Of a stretch of 64,000 nt of DNA, positions 1 to 7,755 are shown piece after piece. The stretch comes from Deltaproteobacteria bacterium (GTDB taxonomy: Bacteria > Desulfobacterota > Desulfuromonadia > Geobacterales > Pseudopelobacteraceae). Under the pieces are notes generated by a model that was not told where the DNA came from, made no database searches, and saw nothing but the letters and a program-made list of their open reading frames with translations. The position numbers and the translations under genes are program-made. Numbering within the stretch: position 1 is the first letter of the stretch; each line of letters begins with the position of its first letter. The stretch covers positions 1 to 64,000 of the forward strand of contig JAJXYO010000052.1 of NCBI GenBank assembly GCA_021780495.1, in the 5' to 3' direction.

Positions 1-617
1 TGCCAGCCCGGTCTGCCCTGGCCCCAGGGGGATTCCCAGAACGGTTCGCCCGGTTTGGAGCCCTTCCAGAGGGCGAAGTCCATCGGGTTGCGTTTCTTCT
101 CGCCGATCTCCACCCGCGCGCCGGCCAGCATCTCTTCCAGATTGCGTCCGGACAACTTGAGATACTGCGGGAAGGTCTCCACGGCATAATAGACATCGCC
201 TTCGGATTCGTAGGCGTGCCCCTTGGCGACCAGGGTCTGGATGATGGCGATAATCCCGTCGATATGGTCGGTGGCCTTGGGTTCCACCGTTGGCTTGGCC
301 AGCCCCAGGCGGTCCATGTCCTCGTCGAAGGCCTGGATGTAGCGGTCGGCGATCGTGCGGTAATCGACCCCCTCCTGGTTGGCGCGGTTGATGATCTTGT
401 CGTCGATGTCGGTGTAGTTGCGGACGTAGGTCACGTCGTAACCGGCATACTTCAGGTAGCGAAAGATCACGTCGAAGACCACGTTGGCCCGGGCATGGCC
501 GATGTGGCAGTAGTCGTAGACCGTTACACCGCAGACATACATGCCGGCCTTGCCGGGGATCAGCGGGACGAAGATTTCTTTTTCACCCGAAAGGGTATTG
601 TAGACACGCAAAGCCAT
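1..617 (-). CDS. cysS: Cysteinyl-tRNA synthetase, N-terminal part
   Basis: Cytoplasmic enzyme that charges tRNA-Cys with cysteine using ATP. The gene runs off the left edge, so only about 205 N-terminal residues are seen. The class I signature HIGH lies at residues 38-41, preceded by the conserved zinc-ligand cysteine C29 in the stretch YVCGVTVYD, and NYTDIDDKI is typical of CysS. The ATG at 617 has a GGGAG ribosome site about 8 bases upstream. The fold, motifs and order match CysS throughout. The KMSKS motif lies outside the window. Confidence 0.97.
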   Translation of the reverse strand, partial: MALRVYNTLSGEKEIFVPLIPGKAGMYVCGVTVYDYCHIGHARANVVFDVIFRYLKYAGYDVTYVRNYTDIDDKIINRANQEGVDYRTIADRYIQAFDEDMDRLGLAKPTVEPKATDHIDGIIAIIQTLVAKGHAYESEGDVYYAVETFPQYLKLSGRNLEEMLAGARVEIGEKKRNPMDFALWKGSKPGEPFWESPWGQGRPGW

Positions 618-700
618 AGTCAAAACTCCCAGCGGAAAAGTGGTGGTTATTGTGCCTTTTTTTAACGGTGAAGGCAAGCGGGGAAACAGGGTGTTTTTTT

Positions 701-854
701 AGTAAGTTAGAAATTATTTTCTGCGGTTTTATGGCAGAAAATATTTCGTGAACGCACTTATCCTGCGTAGCAGGGCTAGTAAGTTAGAAATTATTTTCTG
801 CGGTTTTATGGCAGAAAATATTTCGTGAACGCACGTATCCGGTTTATCCGGGCT
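701..854. repeat. Tandem 77-bp hairpin repeat (two copies)
   Basis: Two direct copies start at 701 and 778. Their first 57 bases are identical and the last 20 are similar. Each contains a hairpin with 9-bp arms (ATTTTCTGC and GCAGAAAAT) and a 9-base loop. The second copy ends on the stop codon of the minus-strand gene at 853, so the pair sits immediately 3' of that gene and may end its transcription. A longer version of the same stem occurs after galU at 52773. Confidence 0.85.
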
Positions 855-1791
855 AGAAAATCAGCAGGTGCAGTATGCCGCGAATTATGATCCCGACGGC
901 AGCTCCGGCTATGGCCGGCCTGACCACCGAGCTGCAGCGGGTGCCGGCCGAGATCAGGACCGCCACGCCGACCAGGTCGCAGGGATTGGTGAGAAAGCCG
1001 GCCATGCGGTTCAGCTCAAGGGGCGTGATAGCCCCCTCTTTCAGCAGATTGAGGGTGACCCCCATCATGGCGGTGCCGCCGGCCAGGTATTTGGTGGCCA
1101 GCGGCAGCACGGCCACTGCCGGGAAACCGATCAGCGCGAACAGGGGTGACAATCCTCGTTCCAGGAGGGCGATGGCCCCGACGGCCTTGAGGCAGTTGAC
1201 CAGGAAGATGGCCAGGATCAGCATCGGAATGGCCCCCAGGATGACCTGCACCGCCTCCTGGCCGCCCACGATCATCAGGTTGAGGGTTGTGCTCTTGCGG
1301 ATGGTCCCCGCCGCGCCGTCGAAGGCCGCGACCGGCGCGTGCTCGTCACCGGTCGAGCGGGCAAACAGGTAGTAGGTCGCTGCGGCCGCCGCCAGACCGC
1401 CGATGAACGAGGTCAGCATGATCACCCCCAGGTTCAGCCCCACCGCCACCATGGGAAAGACCACATTGGCCTGGGACATGGTGAAGACCATGGCCAGGGT
1501 GGCGGCGATCTGCCGCCGGCCGGTGCCGTCCTTTTCCATGATCGCCAGGGTGGCCAGGGGAGCGGCAAAGCTGACCAGCAGCAGCTGCAGGATGGCAAAG
1601 GCCCCGGCGCCGGGGATGCCGAAGAGCCGCAGCACAGGTTGCACCAGGCGGGCGATCCGGGCCAGAATCCCGCGGGCCTCGACCACCTTCATGATCGCCA
1701 TCATGATCACCAGCACCGGCAGCAGCACATACAGCGCCAGGTCGAGCCCCGCTTTTCCGGATTGCAGCATGATTCGGATTAGTTCTTCCAT
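853..1791 (-). CDS. Nucleoside-recognition (Gate) domain membrane protein
   Basis: A 312-residue, strongly hydrophobic inner-membrane protein with about eight predicted membrane segments. The organisation, with repeated glycine- and alanine-rich helices and a segment around residues 95-125 reading TMSQANVVFPM, fits the nucleoside-recognition/Gate family that includes SpmA- and SpmB-like proteins. Substrate and physiological role are not known for most of this family. It starts only 3 bases after the stop of the MFS transporter gene, so the two are probably co-transcribed. The tandem hairpin repeat follows directly. Confidence 0.8.
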   Translation of the reverse strand: MEELIRIMLQSGKAGLDLALYVLLPVLVIMMAIMKVVEARGILARIARLVQPVLRLFGIPGAGAFAILQLLLVSFAAPLATLAIMEKDGTGRRQIAATLAMVFTMSQANVVFPMVAVGLNLGVIMLTSFIGGLAAAAATYYLFARSTGDEHAPVAAFDGAAGTIRKSTTLNLMIVGGQEAVQVILGAIPMLILAIFLVNCLKAVGAIALLERGLSPLFALIGFPAVAVLPLATKYLAGGTAMMGVTLNLLKEGAITPLELNRMAGFLTNPCDLVGVAVLISAGTRCSSVVRPAIAGAAVGIIIRGILHLLIF

Positions 1792-1794
1792 GTC

Positions 1795-3042
1795 TTACCT
1801 CTCCATATAATCGCGCGCACACATAAACAGTACAATGGCAGCAGCCAGGCAGACGATCGGCAGCAGGAAGGCGGCGTGGAAGGCTGTTGCCGGTGCCCCG
1901 GCTGGCCCCCGCCCGAACGCCCCGACGATCATGCCCATGACCTGCTGGGTTGAGGCTGCCCCCATCAGGACAAAGAAGTTGAGCGACGTGAGTGCCGTGC
2001 CCACGATCTGCACCGGAAACATGGAGCGGATAATGGGGTAGATCATGACGCCGCTGGAAACCGCCAGTCCGATGCTAAAGAACAGCAGCAGCAAGAGCGG
2101 CTGCGCCAGCAGCTCGGCCCAGCCCAGAAAGGCTGACATGAGCAGCAGCAGTAACAGCTGCCCGGCCAGCAGGGTCCGTTTGTAGGATCTGAAGAAACGG
2201 CGCGCAATCGTGTCGGTCACCATGCTGCCGCTGATAAAGCCGAGCGAGGTGAACATCAGCACCCGTCCGGTGGCCTCACGCGAAAAATGCAGCACCTCCA
2301 TCAGATACGGCCCGCCCCACAAGCCCTGCAATGCCAGATACGCGCCGTACCAGGCAAAGGCGATCATCCCCAGCAGCCAGAAATCACGCGAGCCGAAGAT
2401 CGTGCCCCAGGCGACCAGCAGGCCGGTTGGCGCGTGGGGCCGGTCCTGTTCCGCATCCTGCTGCGGCGGCCGGTCCCGCACCACAGCATACACCAGCAGC
2501 GTGACCAGTACTTGCACGCCGCCGACCGCCAGAAACGACGAACGCCAGCCGATAGCCGCCACAGACAGGGCCAGCGGTGCCGTGCCGGCCAGGTTGCCCA
2601 GGTTTCCGAGCGCCACCATGAAGCCGGAGACCCGTCCGAACTCCTGCTTGGAGAACCAGTGGCTGAAGACCGTCATGGTGGCCATCAGCACGGAGGCGGT
2701 GCCGATGCCGATCAGCACCCGCGCCGCCATGGCAACGGGCAGGGTGGTGGCCTGGGAAAAGAGGATCCCGCCGATCGCGGTCAGGCAGCCGCTGGCGCTG
2801 ATCACCAGACGGCTGCCCAGCCGGTCGATCATCGGCCCCAGCGGGATCTGGGCCACGGCATACACATAGAACAGGATGCCGGACAGGGAGCCGAGCTGTT
2901 GCGGGGTCAGCCGCAGCTCCCGCGAGATGTCGCCGGCCACCACCGCCAGCGAGACGCGGTAAAAGTAGACCAGGATATACATCAGCGCCAGGCAGGCGAA
3001 GATGATCCAGCGCTGGCGGTGGAAGGAGTGGGTTTCAGGCAT
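1795..3042 (-). CDS. MFS transporter
   Basis: A 415-residue major facilitator superfamily permease of the inner membrane with 12 predicted membrane segments. The MFS loop signature between helices 2 and 3 is visible as GPMIDRLGSR near residue 73. An N-terminal segment reading YFYRVSLAVVAGDIS resembles permeases of the sugar-phosphate/anion type, but the substrate cannot be read from sequence. It precedes the Gate-domain gene by 3 bases in the same orientation, suggesting a two-gene transport operon. Confidence 0.88.
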   Translation of the reverse strand: MPETHSFHRQRWIIFACLALMYILVYFYRVSLAVVAGDISRELRLTPQQLGSLSGILFYVYAVAQIPLGPMIDRLGSRLVISASGCLTAIGGILFSQATTLPVAMAARVLIGIGTASVLMATMTVFSHWFSKQEFGRVSGFMVALGNLGNLAGTAPLALSVAAIGWRSSFLAVGGVQVLVTLLVYAVVRDRPPQQDAEQDRPHAPTGLLVAWGTIFGSRDFWLLGMIAFAWYGAYLALQGLWGGPYLMEVLHFSREATGRVLMFTSLGFISGSMVTDTIARRFFRSYKRTLLAGQLLLLLLMSAFLGWAELLAQPLLLLLFFSIGLAVSSGVMIYPIIRSMFPVQIVGTALTSLNFFVLMGAASTQQVMGMIVGAFGRGPAGAPATAFHAAFLLPIVCLAAAIVLFMCARDYMER

Positions 3043-3245
3043 GCTGAGACCTGTTCTGTGCGTGACGCTTGGAACAGTAGTTCTGCTTTTCAGGCAGAGG
3101 CGTGATGAGTGGGAGTTGTTTGATGTGGTGGGGCATGAATGATAAATTCCTGGTTTGGATTGTGGCTTGCGAGTTTATGAAGATGGTTCATTTCACGGAA
3201 CGTGGCGGCGCTTGACCAGCCGGGCGTCCATGGTCTGAGTGCGTG

Positions 3246-3701
3246 TTAAGCATCTTTCCATCTCATTTCCAGAGACTTGAACTGTTTCAGGTCTGTAGGG
3301 ATATTCCAAACGACCTCTTCTGCTGACTTTGTTGGGTTCTTTCTAACGATAAGCCGGCCATCGGTGAAAGAAAAAGGTTGAAAATAGTAGGTGTACTCTG
3401 GTGCAACAAAAACACTTCGATTATGAACGTCAATTAGAAGTAGTCTCTGTTTTCTAAAAAGCCCGAACCGCGTGAAGAACTGAGGCACCACCAAGTAACG
3501 AGAATCATCTGACCAAAGAAAACTCGGATTACAATTCTCTATTTCGAGTCCGGCAGATAGGTGCAACAATCCAGAGGTAGGATTGCTCATCGACACTTCA
3601 TAAGCCTTCTCAATCTCTGCGAAGAATTCTTCATTTGGAGATGATGCTCGATGTGTACGACGCCAGATCGGCAAATTGTATGGCCATTTTTCTTCTGTCA
3701 T
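3246..3701 (-). CDS. Hypothetical protein, 151 residues
   Basis: I do not recognise this family. The product is soluble, with no signal peptide or membrane helix, and is rich in aromatic residues and beta-type segments such as SRYLVVPQF and QRLLLIDVHNR, which recall WD/beta-propeller-like strands. A good ribosome site (AGGAAAG) directly precedes the ATG at 3701. Its codon use is more AT-rich than its neighbours. It lies beside a broken nucleotidyltransferase and a transposase unit, so it may belong to accessory DNA. Confidence 0.6.
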   Translation of the reverse strand: MTEEKWPYNLPIWRRTHRASSPNEEFFAEIEKAYEVSMSNPTSGLLHLSAGLEIENCNPSFLWSDDSRYLVVPQFFTRFGLFRKQRLLLIDVHNRSVFVAPEYTYYFQPFSFTDGRLIVRKNPTKSAEEVVWNIPTDLKQFKSLEMRWKDA

Positions 3702-3725
3702 CTTTCCTGCCTAACTTAATTATTG

Positions 3726-3751
3726 ACCAGTTCAAGCGCGCGTGAACTGGT
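3726..3751. other. Perfect 9-bp inverted repeat
   Basis: ACCAGTTCA and TGAACTGGT are separated by 8 bases (AGCGCGCG). It lies just upstream of the gene starting at 3701 and downstream of the nucleotidyltransferase remnant, so it could be an operator for the former or a terminator for the latter. No clear T-tract follows on either strand. Confidence 0.5.
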
Positions 3752-3814
3752 GATCGTCCCAAATGGAACATTTATCAACTAATTGCGTTTATCTGAAAAT
3801 TTAATACACAAGAT

Positions 3815-4062
3815 TTATTGTAAATCCCTGTCAACCACCACCTCAAGCGCCTCCTCAAGAATTCCCCGAAACGCCTCACCCGATGCCGCCCAATCCACCA
3901 CATCCACGCGGAAGGGGAGGTTGGATTCGGCAAAGGCGTCATTCAGGGCGGCCAGCTGCCGGAAGTCGAGTTGAGTTTTGCCAATGACGGCCAAGTCGAG
4001 GTCGGAAAAGGGTTTGGAGGTTCCCGGCACGCGGGAACCGAAGGTGTTACCACCCTGTTGCA
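3815..4062 (-). pseudogene. Truncated MNT-type nucleotidyltransferase
   Basis: The C-terminal part matches minimal nucleotidyltransferases of the MNT/HEPN toxin-antitoxin type: GSR followed after 11 residues by the metal-binding DLD (SDLDLAV), then a region ending in VDVVDW. The usual 25-30 N-terminal residues before GSR are missing. Instead the frame continues into GC-rich repeat-like DNA that leads to the REP repeat at 4156. No credible start with a ribosome site is seen. No HEPN partner is present. Most likely this is a remnant cut by arrival of the transposase element. Confidence 0.65.
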
Positions 4063-4155
4063 AACCCTCTACAACTCTATACACCACTCCCCGCCGCCCG
4101 CGCCAGTAATATCCCGCGCCCCTCCAGGGCGCTGCATTGCTTGTTACGCCGCTGA

Positions 4156-4294
4156 TTCCGGGGGTTACCGCGCTGCGGTCACCCCCGGCTGATATCCGTT
4201 GCCCCGCTGGGGCACAATGGCTTTCGGCCTGGAAGGCCGGATGGAATTTAGCCGGGGGTAAGCCCAACGGGCTCACCCCCGGAATTGGTTGCGG
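4156..4294. repeat. REP-like multi-hairpin repeat, copy A
   Basis: 139 bp, identical base for base to copy B at 4775. Two outer imperfect hairpins share the arms CCGGGGGT and ACCCCCGG, with inner stems CCGC/GCGG and GCCC/GGGC. Between them are smaller stems (GCCCC/GGGGC and GGCC/GGCC). This is typical of clustered REP/BIME sequences. Confidence 0.9.
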
Positions 4295-4316
4295 CGGATC
4301 CACCCCGGAAATGATA

Positions 4317-4763
4317 TCACCACACATATCGTTCATCGAATTCCACCCCGGCCTGCCGCAGAAAGGCCAGGTATTCATCCTGAAACCTCCGTGCCTGGTG
4401 ATGGGCTTCCTGATTCTGGATGTAAAGCTGGATCGCTTCGCGCCGATTTTCGCTGACCGTGAATGCGCCGTAACCATCCTGCCAGGCGAATTCCCGCAAC
4501 CCGATTGCCTCATGGACCCACTTCGAGGATGAAACCTTGACCTCCCTGATCACATCACATAGTCGATGAGTTGCCTTCAGCCCGATCAACAGGTGGACAT
4601 GATCGGCAATACCTCCCACGCACTCGGGAACGCCGCCCAGGTCGCGGATAACCCCGCCGAGGTAGGCATGGAGACGTACCCGCCATGCCTGATCGATCAG
4701 GGGATGACGTTCCTTGGTGCTGAACACCACGTGGTAATGCAGACTCAAATGGGTTGATGGCAT
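4317..4763 (-). CDS. REP-associated tyrosine (Y1) transposase
   Basis: A 148-residue HUH-type single-strand DNA transposase of the IS200/RAYT family, which cuts and joins at hairpin-flanked sites. The HUH motif is HVHLL in the middle of the protein. The catalytic tyrosine is probably in WQDGYGAF. The N-terminus HYHVVFSTKERHPLI is characteristic of the family. The start at 4763 (MPSTHL) gives the usual family length. The longer frame reading back into copy B of the repeat is rejected. The gene is bracketed by identical multi-hairpin repeats, its probable substrates. All key motifs look intact. Confidence 0.9.
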   Translation of the reverse strand: MPSTHLSLHYHVVFSTKERHPLIDQAWRVRLHAYLGGVIRDLGGVPECVGGIADHVHLLIGLKATHRLCDVIREVKVSSSKWVHEAIGLREFAWQDGYGAFTVSENRREAIQLYIQNQEAHHQARRFQDEYLAFLRQAGVEFDERYVW

Positions 4764-4774
4764 TTTTGCCTCAT

Positions 4775-4913
4775 TTCCGGGGGTTACCGCGCTGCGGTCA
4801 CCCCCGGCTGATATCCGTTGCCCCGCTGGGGCACAATGGCTTTCGGCCTGGAAGGCCGGATGGAATTTAGCCGGGGGTAAGCCCAACGGGCTCACCCCCG
4901 GAATTGGTTGCGG
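4775..4913. repeat. REP-like multi-hairpin repeat, copy B
   Basis: Identical to copy A (offset 619 bp). It covers the last codons and the stop of the histidine kinase gene: the kinase TAA at 4867-4869 lies inside the repeat. Confidence 0.9.
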
Positions 4914-6111
4914 AGAATTGTCCCCCGGTATCGGTTTTAACCCCGGGATCCTGCCGCAGCGGCAGCCGCACGATGAACGCGGCCCCCTGCCCCGCCGCGC
5001 TCTCGACCCGGATGTCGCCGCCGTGATCCTTGACGATGCCGTAGGAGACGGCCAGCCCCAGGCCGGTTCCCCGGGGTTTGGTAGTGAAAAACGGGGTGAA
5101 CAGCTTGGCCTGGATGTCCGCAGAGATGCCGGTCCCGCTGTCGCGTATCGTGACCGAGCAGTTGCCCGCCTCTTGGTCCGGCAGGGTTGCCACCGTCAGT
5201 GTCCCCCCGCTTTCCATGGCCTGCAGCCCGTTCAGGATCAGGTTGGTGAACACCTGCCGCAGCTGGTCCTCATCGCCTTCCAGATACCCCCCGGCGTTCC
5301 GGTATTCCCGCTGGATATGGTAGCCCTCCAGCGGGATCTGATGATTGATCTGGTCCAGGATCGCATCCAGCAGGGTTTCGAGCTGAAAGGGGCGGATGGC
5401 CTTTTTCTTTGTCCGGGCAAAGGTCAGCAGATTGGATACGATCCGTTCCACCCGCCCGACCTGGCGGATGATGGTCGCCACCTCCGATTGATCCGAGACG
5501 TCCAGTCGGGGTGACATCTCCAGCAGTTCGGCATTGCCGCGGATAATCGCCAGCGGGTTGTTGATCTCGTGGGCCACGCCCGATGCCAGCATGCCGATGC
5601 CCACCAGCCGTTCTGCCCGGGCCAGCTCCTGTTGCGCCACCAGCAGCCACTGGTTTTTTTCATCCAGTTGTGCGCTGCGCGCGGCCACCTTCTCTTCCAG
5701 GGTGCGATTGAGCTGCAGGATTTCGTCTTCGCGCTCGATCAGGCGATGTTTCATGATGTTGAATTCTTCCGCCATGACGGAGATCTCGTCATGGCCGCCC
5801 ACAACGATATCAGGGATATGTTCGCCCATGGCCAGCAGGCGGGCTCCTTCCTCAACCGCCTTGATCGGGCGGGCCAGACTCGAACCGAGCCAGGCCGAAA
5901 GGGATACGCCTACCAGGGTCACAAACAGCAGGATGGCCGAGAAGATGACGTGGATCCGGGAACGCACATCGAAGAAGGGGAGTTCGGGCACCCCCAGGTA
6001 GAGCGTCGAGGCGCCGATCACCCAGAACAGGACCACCGCGGTCACCAGCGGTGTCAGGGTGGCCAGTGTCAGCTTCAGGCGGATCGAATAGCGTAGCGGG
6101 GAGGCTCTCAC
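4867..6111 (-). CDS. Sensor histidine kinase (HAMP-HisKA-HATPase)
   Basis: Membrane sensor kinase that would phosphorylate the response regulator encoded just upstream. It has two membrane helices (about residues 16-38 and 53-75) with only a short periplasmic loop, a HAMP region after the second, a coiled segment, and the phospho-acceptor His181 in GVAHEINNPLA. The ATP-binding domain follows, with an N box (NLILNGLQ) and G boxes (DSGTGIS, GTGLGLAVSYG). A GTG start at 6111 overlaps the regulator stop (GTGA), so translation is coupled. The last 20 or so residues are encoded by the REP repeat and do not belong to the family, but the catalytic core is complete. Confidence 0.92.
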   Translation of the reverse strand: MRASPLRYSIRLKLTLATLTPLVTAVVLFWVIGASTLYLGVPELPFFDVRSRIHVIFSAILLFVTLVGVSLSAWLGSSLARPIKAVEEGARLLAMGEHIPDIVVGGHDEISVMAEEFNIMKHRLIEREDEILQLNRTLEEKVAARSAQLDEKNQWLLVAQQELARAERLVGIGMLASGVAHEINNPLAIIRGNAELLEMSPRLDVSDQSEVATIIRQVGRVERIVSNLLTFARTKKKAIRPFQLETLLDAILDQINHQIPLEGYHIQREYRNAGGYLEGDEDQLRQVFTNLILNGLQAMESGGTLTVATLPDQEAGNCSVTIRDSGTGISADIQAKLFTPFFTTKPRGTGLGLAVSYGIVKDHGGDIRVESAAGQGAAFIVRLPLRQDPGVKTDTGGQFSATNSGGEPVGLTPG

Positions 6112-7478
6112 GTGTTGTCCCTCTCCGCCAGATGATACTCGCTGATCTTGCGGTCCAGGGTCTTGCGCGAGATGCCCAGAATCGCCGCGGCACGGCTTTT
6201 GTGGAAGCCGGTCTCTTTCAGGATGGCCGTGATGTGCTGGCGCTCGATCTCATCCAGGCCAACCAGTTGAGCGGCGCCGCTCGCGACCGCGAGCGCCTCC
6301 CGGCGCGCACCCAGCGGCAGCAGCCCGATGGTGATCATGGTGTCGCGGGCCAGGATGACCGCCCGCTCCATGACGTTTTCCAGTTCGCGCACATTGCCTG
6401 GCCAGTCGTACTGCAGCAGTGCCTGCAAGGCGTCCGGGTCGATACCGCGCACATCCTTTTTCATGCGCCGGGTGGATGCGTTCAGGAAATGGCGGGCCAG
6501 CGGTTCGATGTCGTCGCGCCGCTCGCGCAGGGGGGGCAGGTTGATGGAGATCACGTTCAGGCGGTAGTACAGATCCTCCCGGAAGCGCCCCTCCCGGACC
6601 TCGTTGATCAGGTCTTTGTTGGTGGCGGCCACGAAGCGCACGTCCACCTTGCGGGTCCGGGTCGAACCCAGCACGATGAAGTCCTTTTCCTGGGTAACCC
6701 GCAGCAGCTTGGCCTGTACCGCCGGACTGACGTCGCCGATCTCGTCCAGAAAGAGCGTGCCGCCGTCGGCCTCTTCCAGCAGCCCCTTCTGGTTCATGAC
6801 CGCGCCGGTGAAGGCGCCGCGCACATGCCCGAACAGCTGGCTCTCCAGCAGGGTGTCGGACAGGGCCGCGCAGTTGAGCGAGACGAACGGTTTTGCCCGG
6901 CGCGGGCTGTTGCGGTGCAGGGCGGCGGCGATCAGCTCCTTGCCGGTGCCGGACTCGCCCATGATCAGGATGTTGGCATCGCTTTCGGCCACCTGCAGGG
7001 TCAGGTCATAGACCTCGCGAAAGGCCTGGCTCTGGAAAATGATGGCATCCGTTCCGGAGCTGCCGCGTTGCAGCTTGTCGCGCAGCTGCTGGTTCTCTTT
7101 GGCCAGCCGGCGATGGTCCAGCAGGCGCTCCAGCATGCCCAGCAGCTTCTCCTTGGGAAAGGGCTTGGTGATGTAGTCGTAGGCGCCCTGCTTGATGGCG
7201 CTGATGGCATCGTCGATGGTGCCGTGGGCGGTCATGATCACGACCGGGATGTCCGGCCAGCGCCGGCAGAGCTGGTCAAGCATCTGCAGGCCGTCCAGGT
7301 CGGGCATGCGCACATCCTGCAGGATCACATCACAGGGCGCGATCGGAGCGCTCTCCAGGCGGGTCAGCAACTCCTTCCCGCGTGAAAATATCTCCACCCG
7401 GTAGCCGCTGGCCTGCAGCAGCTTGTCCAGATAGCGCAGGATCTCCGGCTCGTCGTCGCAGATGAATATGGTTGGCAT
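6108..7478 (-). CDS. NtrC-family sigma-54 response regulator
   Basis: A 456-residue transcription activator. The receiver domain has acidic residues DDE at 8-10, phospho-acceptor Asp55, Thr83 and Lys105. The AAA+ domain has Walker A GESGTGKE, the sigma-54 contact loop GAFTGA and Walker B GTLFLDEIG. A Fis-type helix-turn-helix lies at the C-terminus (SRAAAILGISRKTLDRKI). It is co-transcribed with the overlapping kinase gene and divergent from the hydrogenase operon, whose leader carries a perfect -24/-12 promoter. It is therefore the best candidate activator of hyb, resembling HydG/HoxA-type systems; that link is inferred from position. The ATG at 7478 has a GAGG ribosome site. Confidence 0.95.
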   Translation of the reverse strand: MPTIFICDDEPEILRYLDKLLQASGYRVEIFSRGKELLTRLESAPIAPCDVILQDVRMPDLDGLQMLDQLCRRWPDIPVVIMTAHGTIDDAISAIKQGAYDYITKPFPKEKLLGMLERLLDHRRLAKENQQLRDKLQRGSSGTDAIIFQSQAFREVYDLTLQVAESDANILIMGESGTGKELIAAALHRNSPRRAKPFVSLNCAALSDTLLESQLFGHVRGAFTGAVMNQKGLLEEADGGTLFLDEIGDVSPAVQAKLLRVTQEKDFIVLGSTRTRKVDVRFVAATNKDLINEVREGRFREDLYYRLNVISINLPPLRERRDDIEPLARHFLNASTRRMKKDVRGIDPDALQALLQYDWPGNVRELENVMERAVILARDTMITIGLLPLGARREALAVASGAAQLVGLDEIERQHITAILKETGFHKSRAAAILGISRKTLDRKISEYHLAERDNT

Positions 7479-7539
7479 GGGGCTACCTCGTTCCTGGATC
7501 TGGGTTGTTCACGCTTTTCGGGGAGCATGGTTCTGTGCG

Positions 7540-7567
7540 GGACAAAATGATACATAGCCGGACAAAA
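7540..7567. promoter_or_regulatory. Possible enhancer: direct repeat GGACAAAA
   Basis: The octamer GGACAAAA occurs at 7540 and again at 7560, 20 bp apart and so on nearly the same face of the helix. It lies about 110-130 bp upstream of the sigma-54 promoter, the usual distance for activator binding sites. Assigning it to the adjacent regulator is inference. Confidence 0.35.
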
Positions 7568-7670
7568 AGAAGCAACTGTTGTTTCTTTCTGCTGTGTGCC
7601 TGGTGCGGTTCACCTCGTACATATCGTTTAAAAACATGATGTTGTGAGAGTGGGCCAAGCCCGGCTTTTT

Positions 7671-7685
7671 TGGCACATAGGTTGC
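7671..7685 (+). promoter_or_regulatory. Sigma-54 (-24/-12) promoter of the hyb operon
   Basis: TGGCAC, five bases, TTGC: a perfect match to the RpoN consensus with the essential GG and GC dinucleotides separated by 10 bases. It points towards hybS, whose ATG is at 7756, giving a predicted transcript start near 7697 and a leader of about 60 bases. Confidence 0.88.
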
Positions 7686-7755
7686 CGTATACGTCGGGAT
7701 GTGCCTCGTGGAAACATCTGGACGCACACTAACATATACGGAAGCGGAGGGTCGT

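Larger units (their letters stand above)
4156..4913 (-). mobile_element. REP-flanked Y1 transposase (RAYT-like) unit
   Basis: A single-gene unit of about 758 bp in which one Y1 transposase gene lies between two identical 139-bp direct repeats (4156-4294 and 4775-4913). The repeats are composed of several hairpins, as expected for REP sequences associated with tyrosine transposases. The unit interrupts the space between a nucleotidyltransferase remnant and a histidine kinase gene, and has altered the ends of both. Confidence 0.8.

Noticed and set aside
6051-7385. Open frame of 444 codons antisense to the response regulator
   Set aside because: Shadow frame; the regulator has all expected motifs on the other strand.
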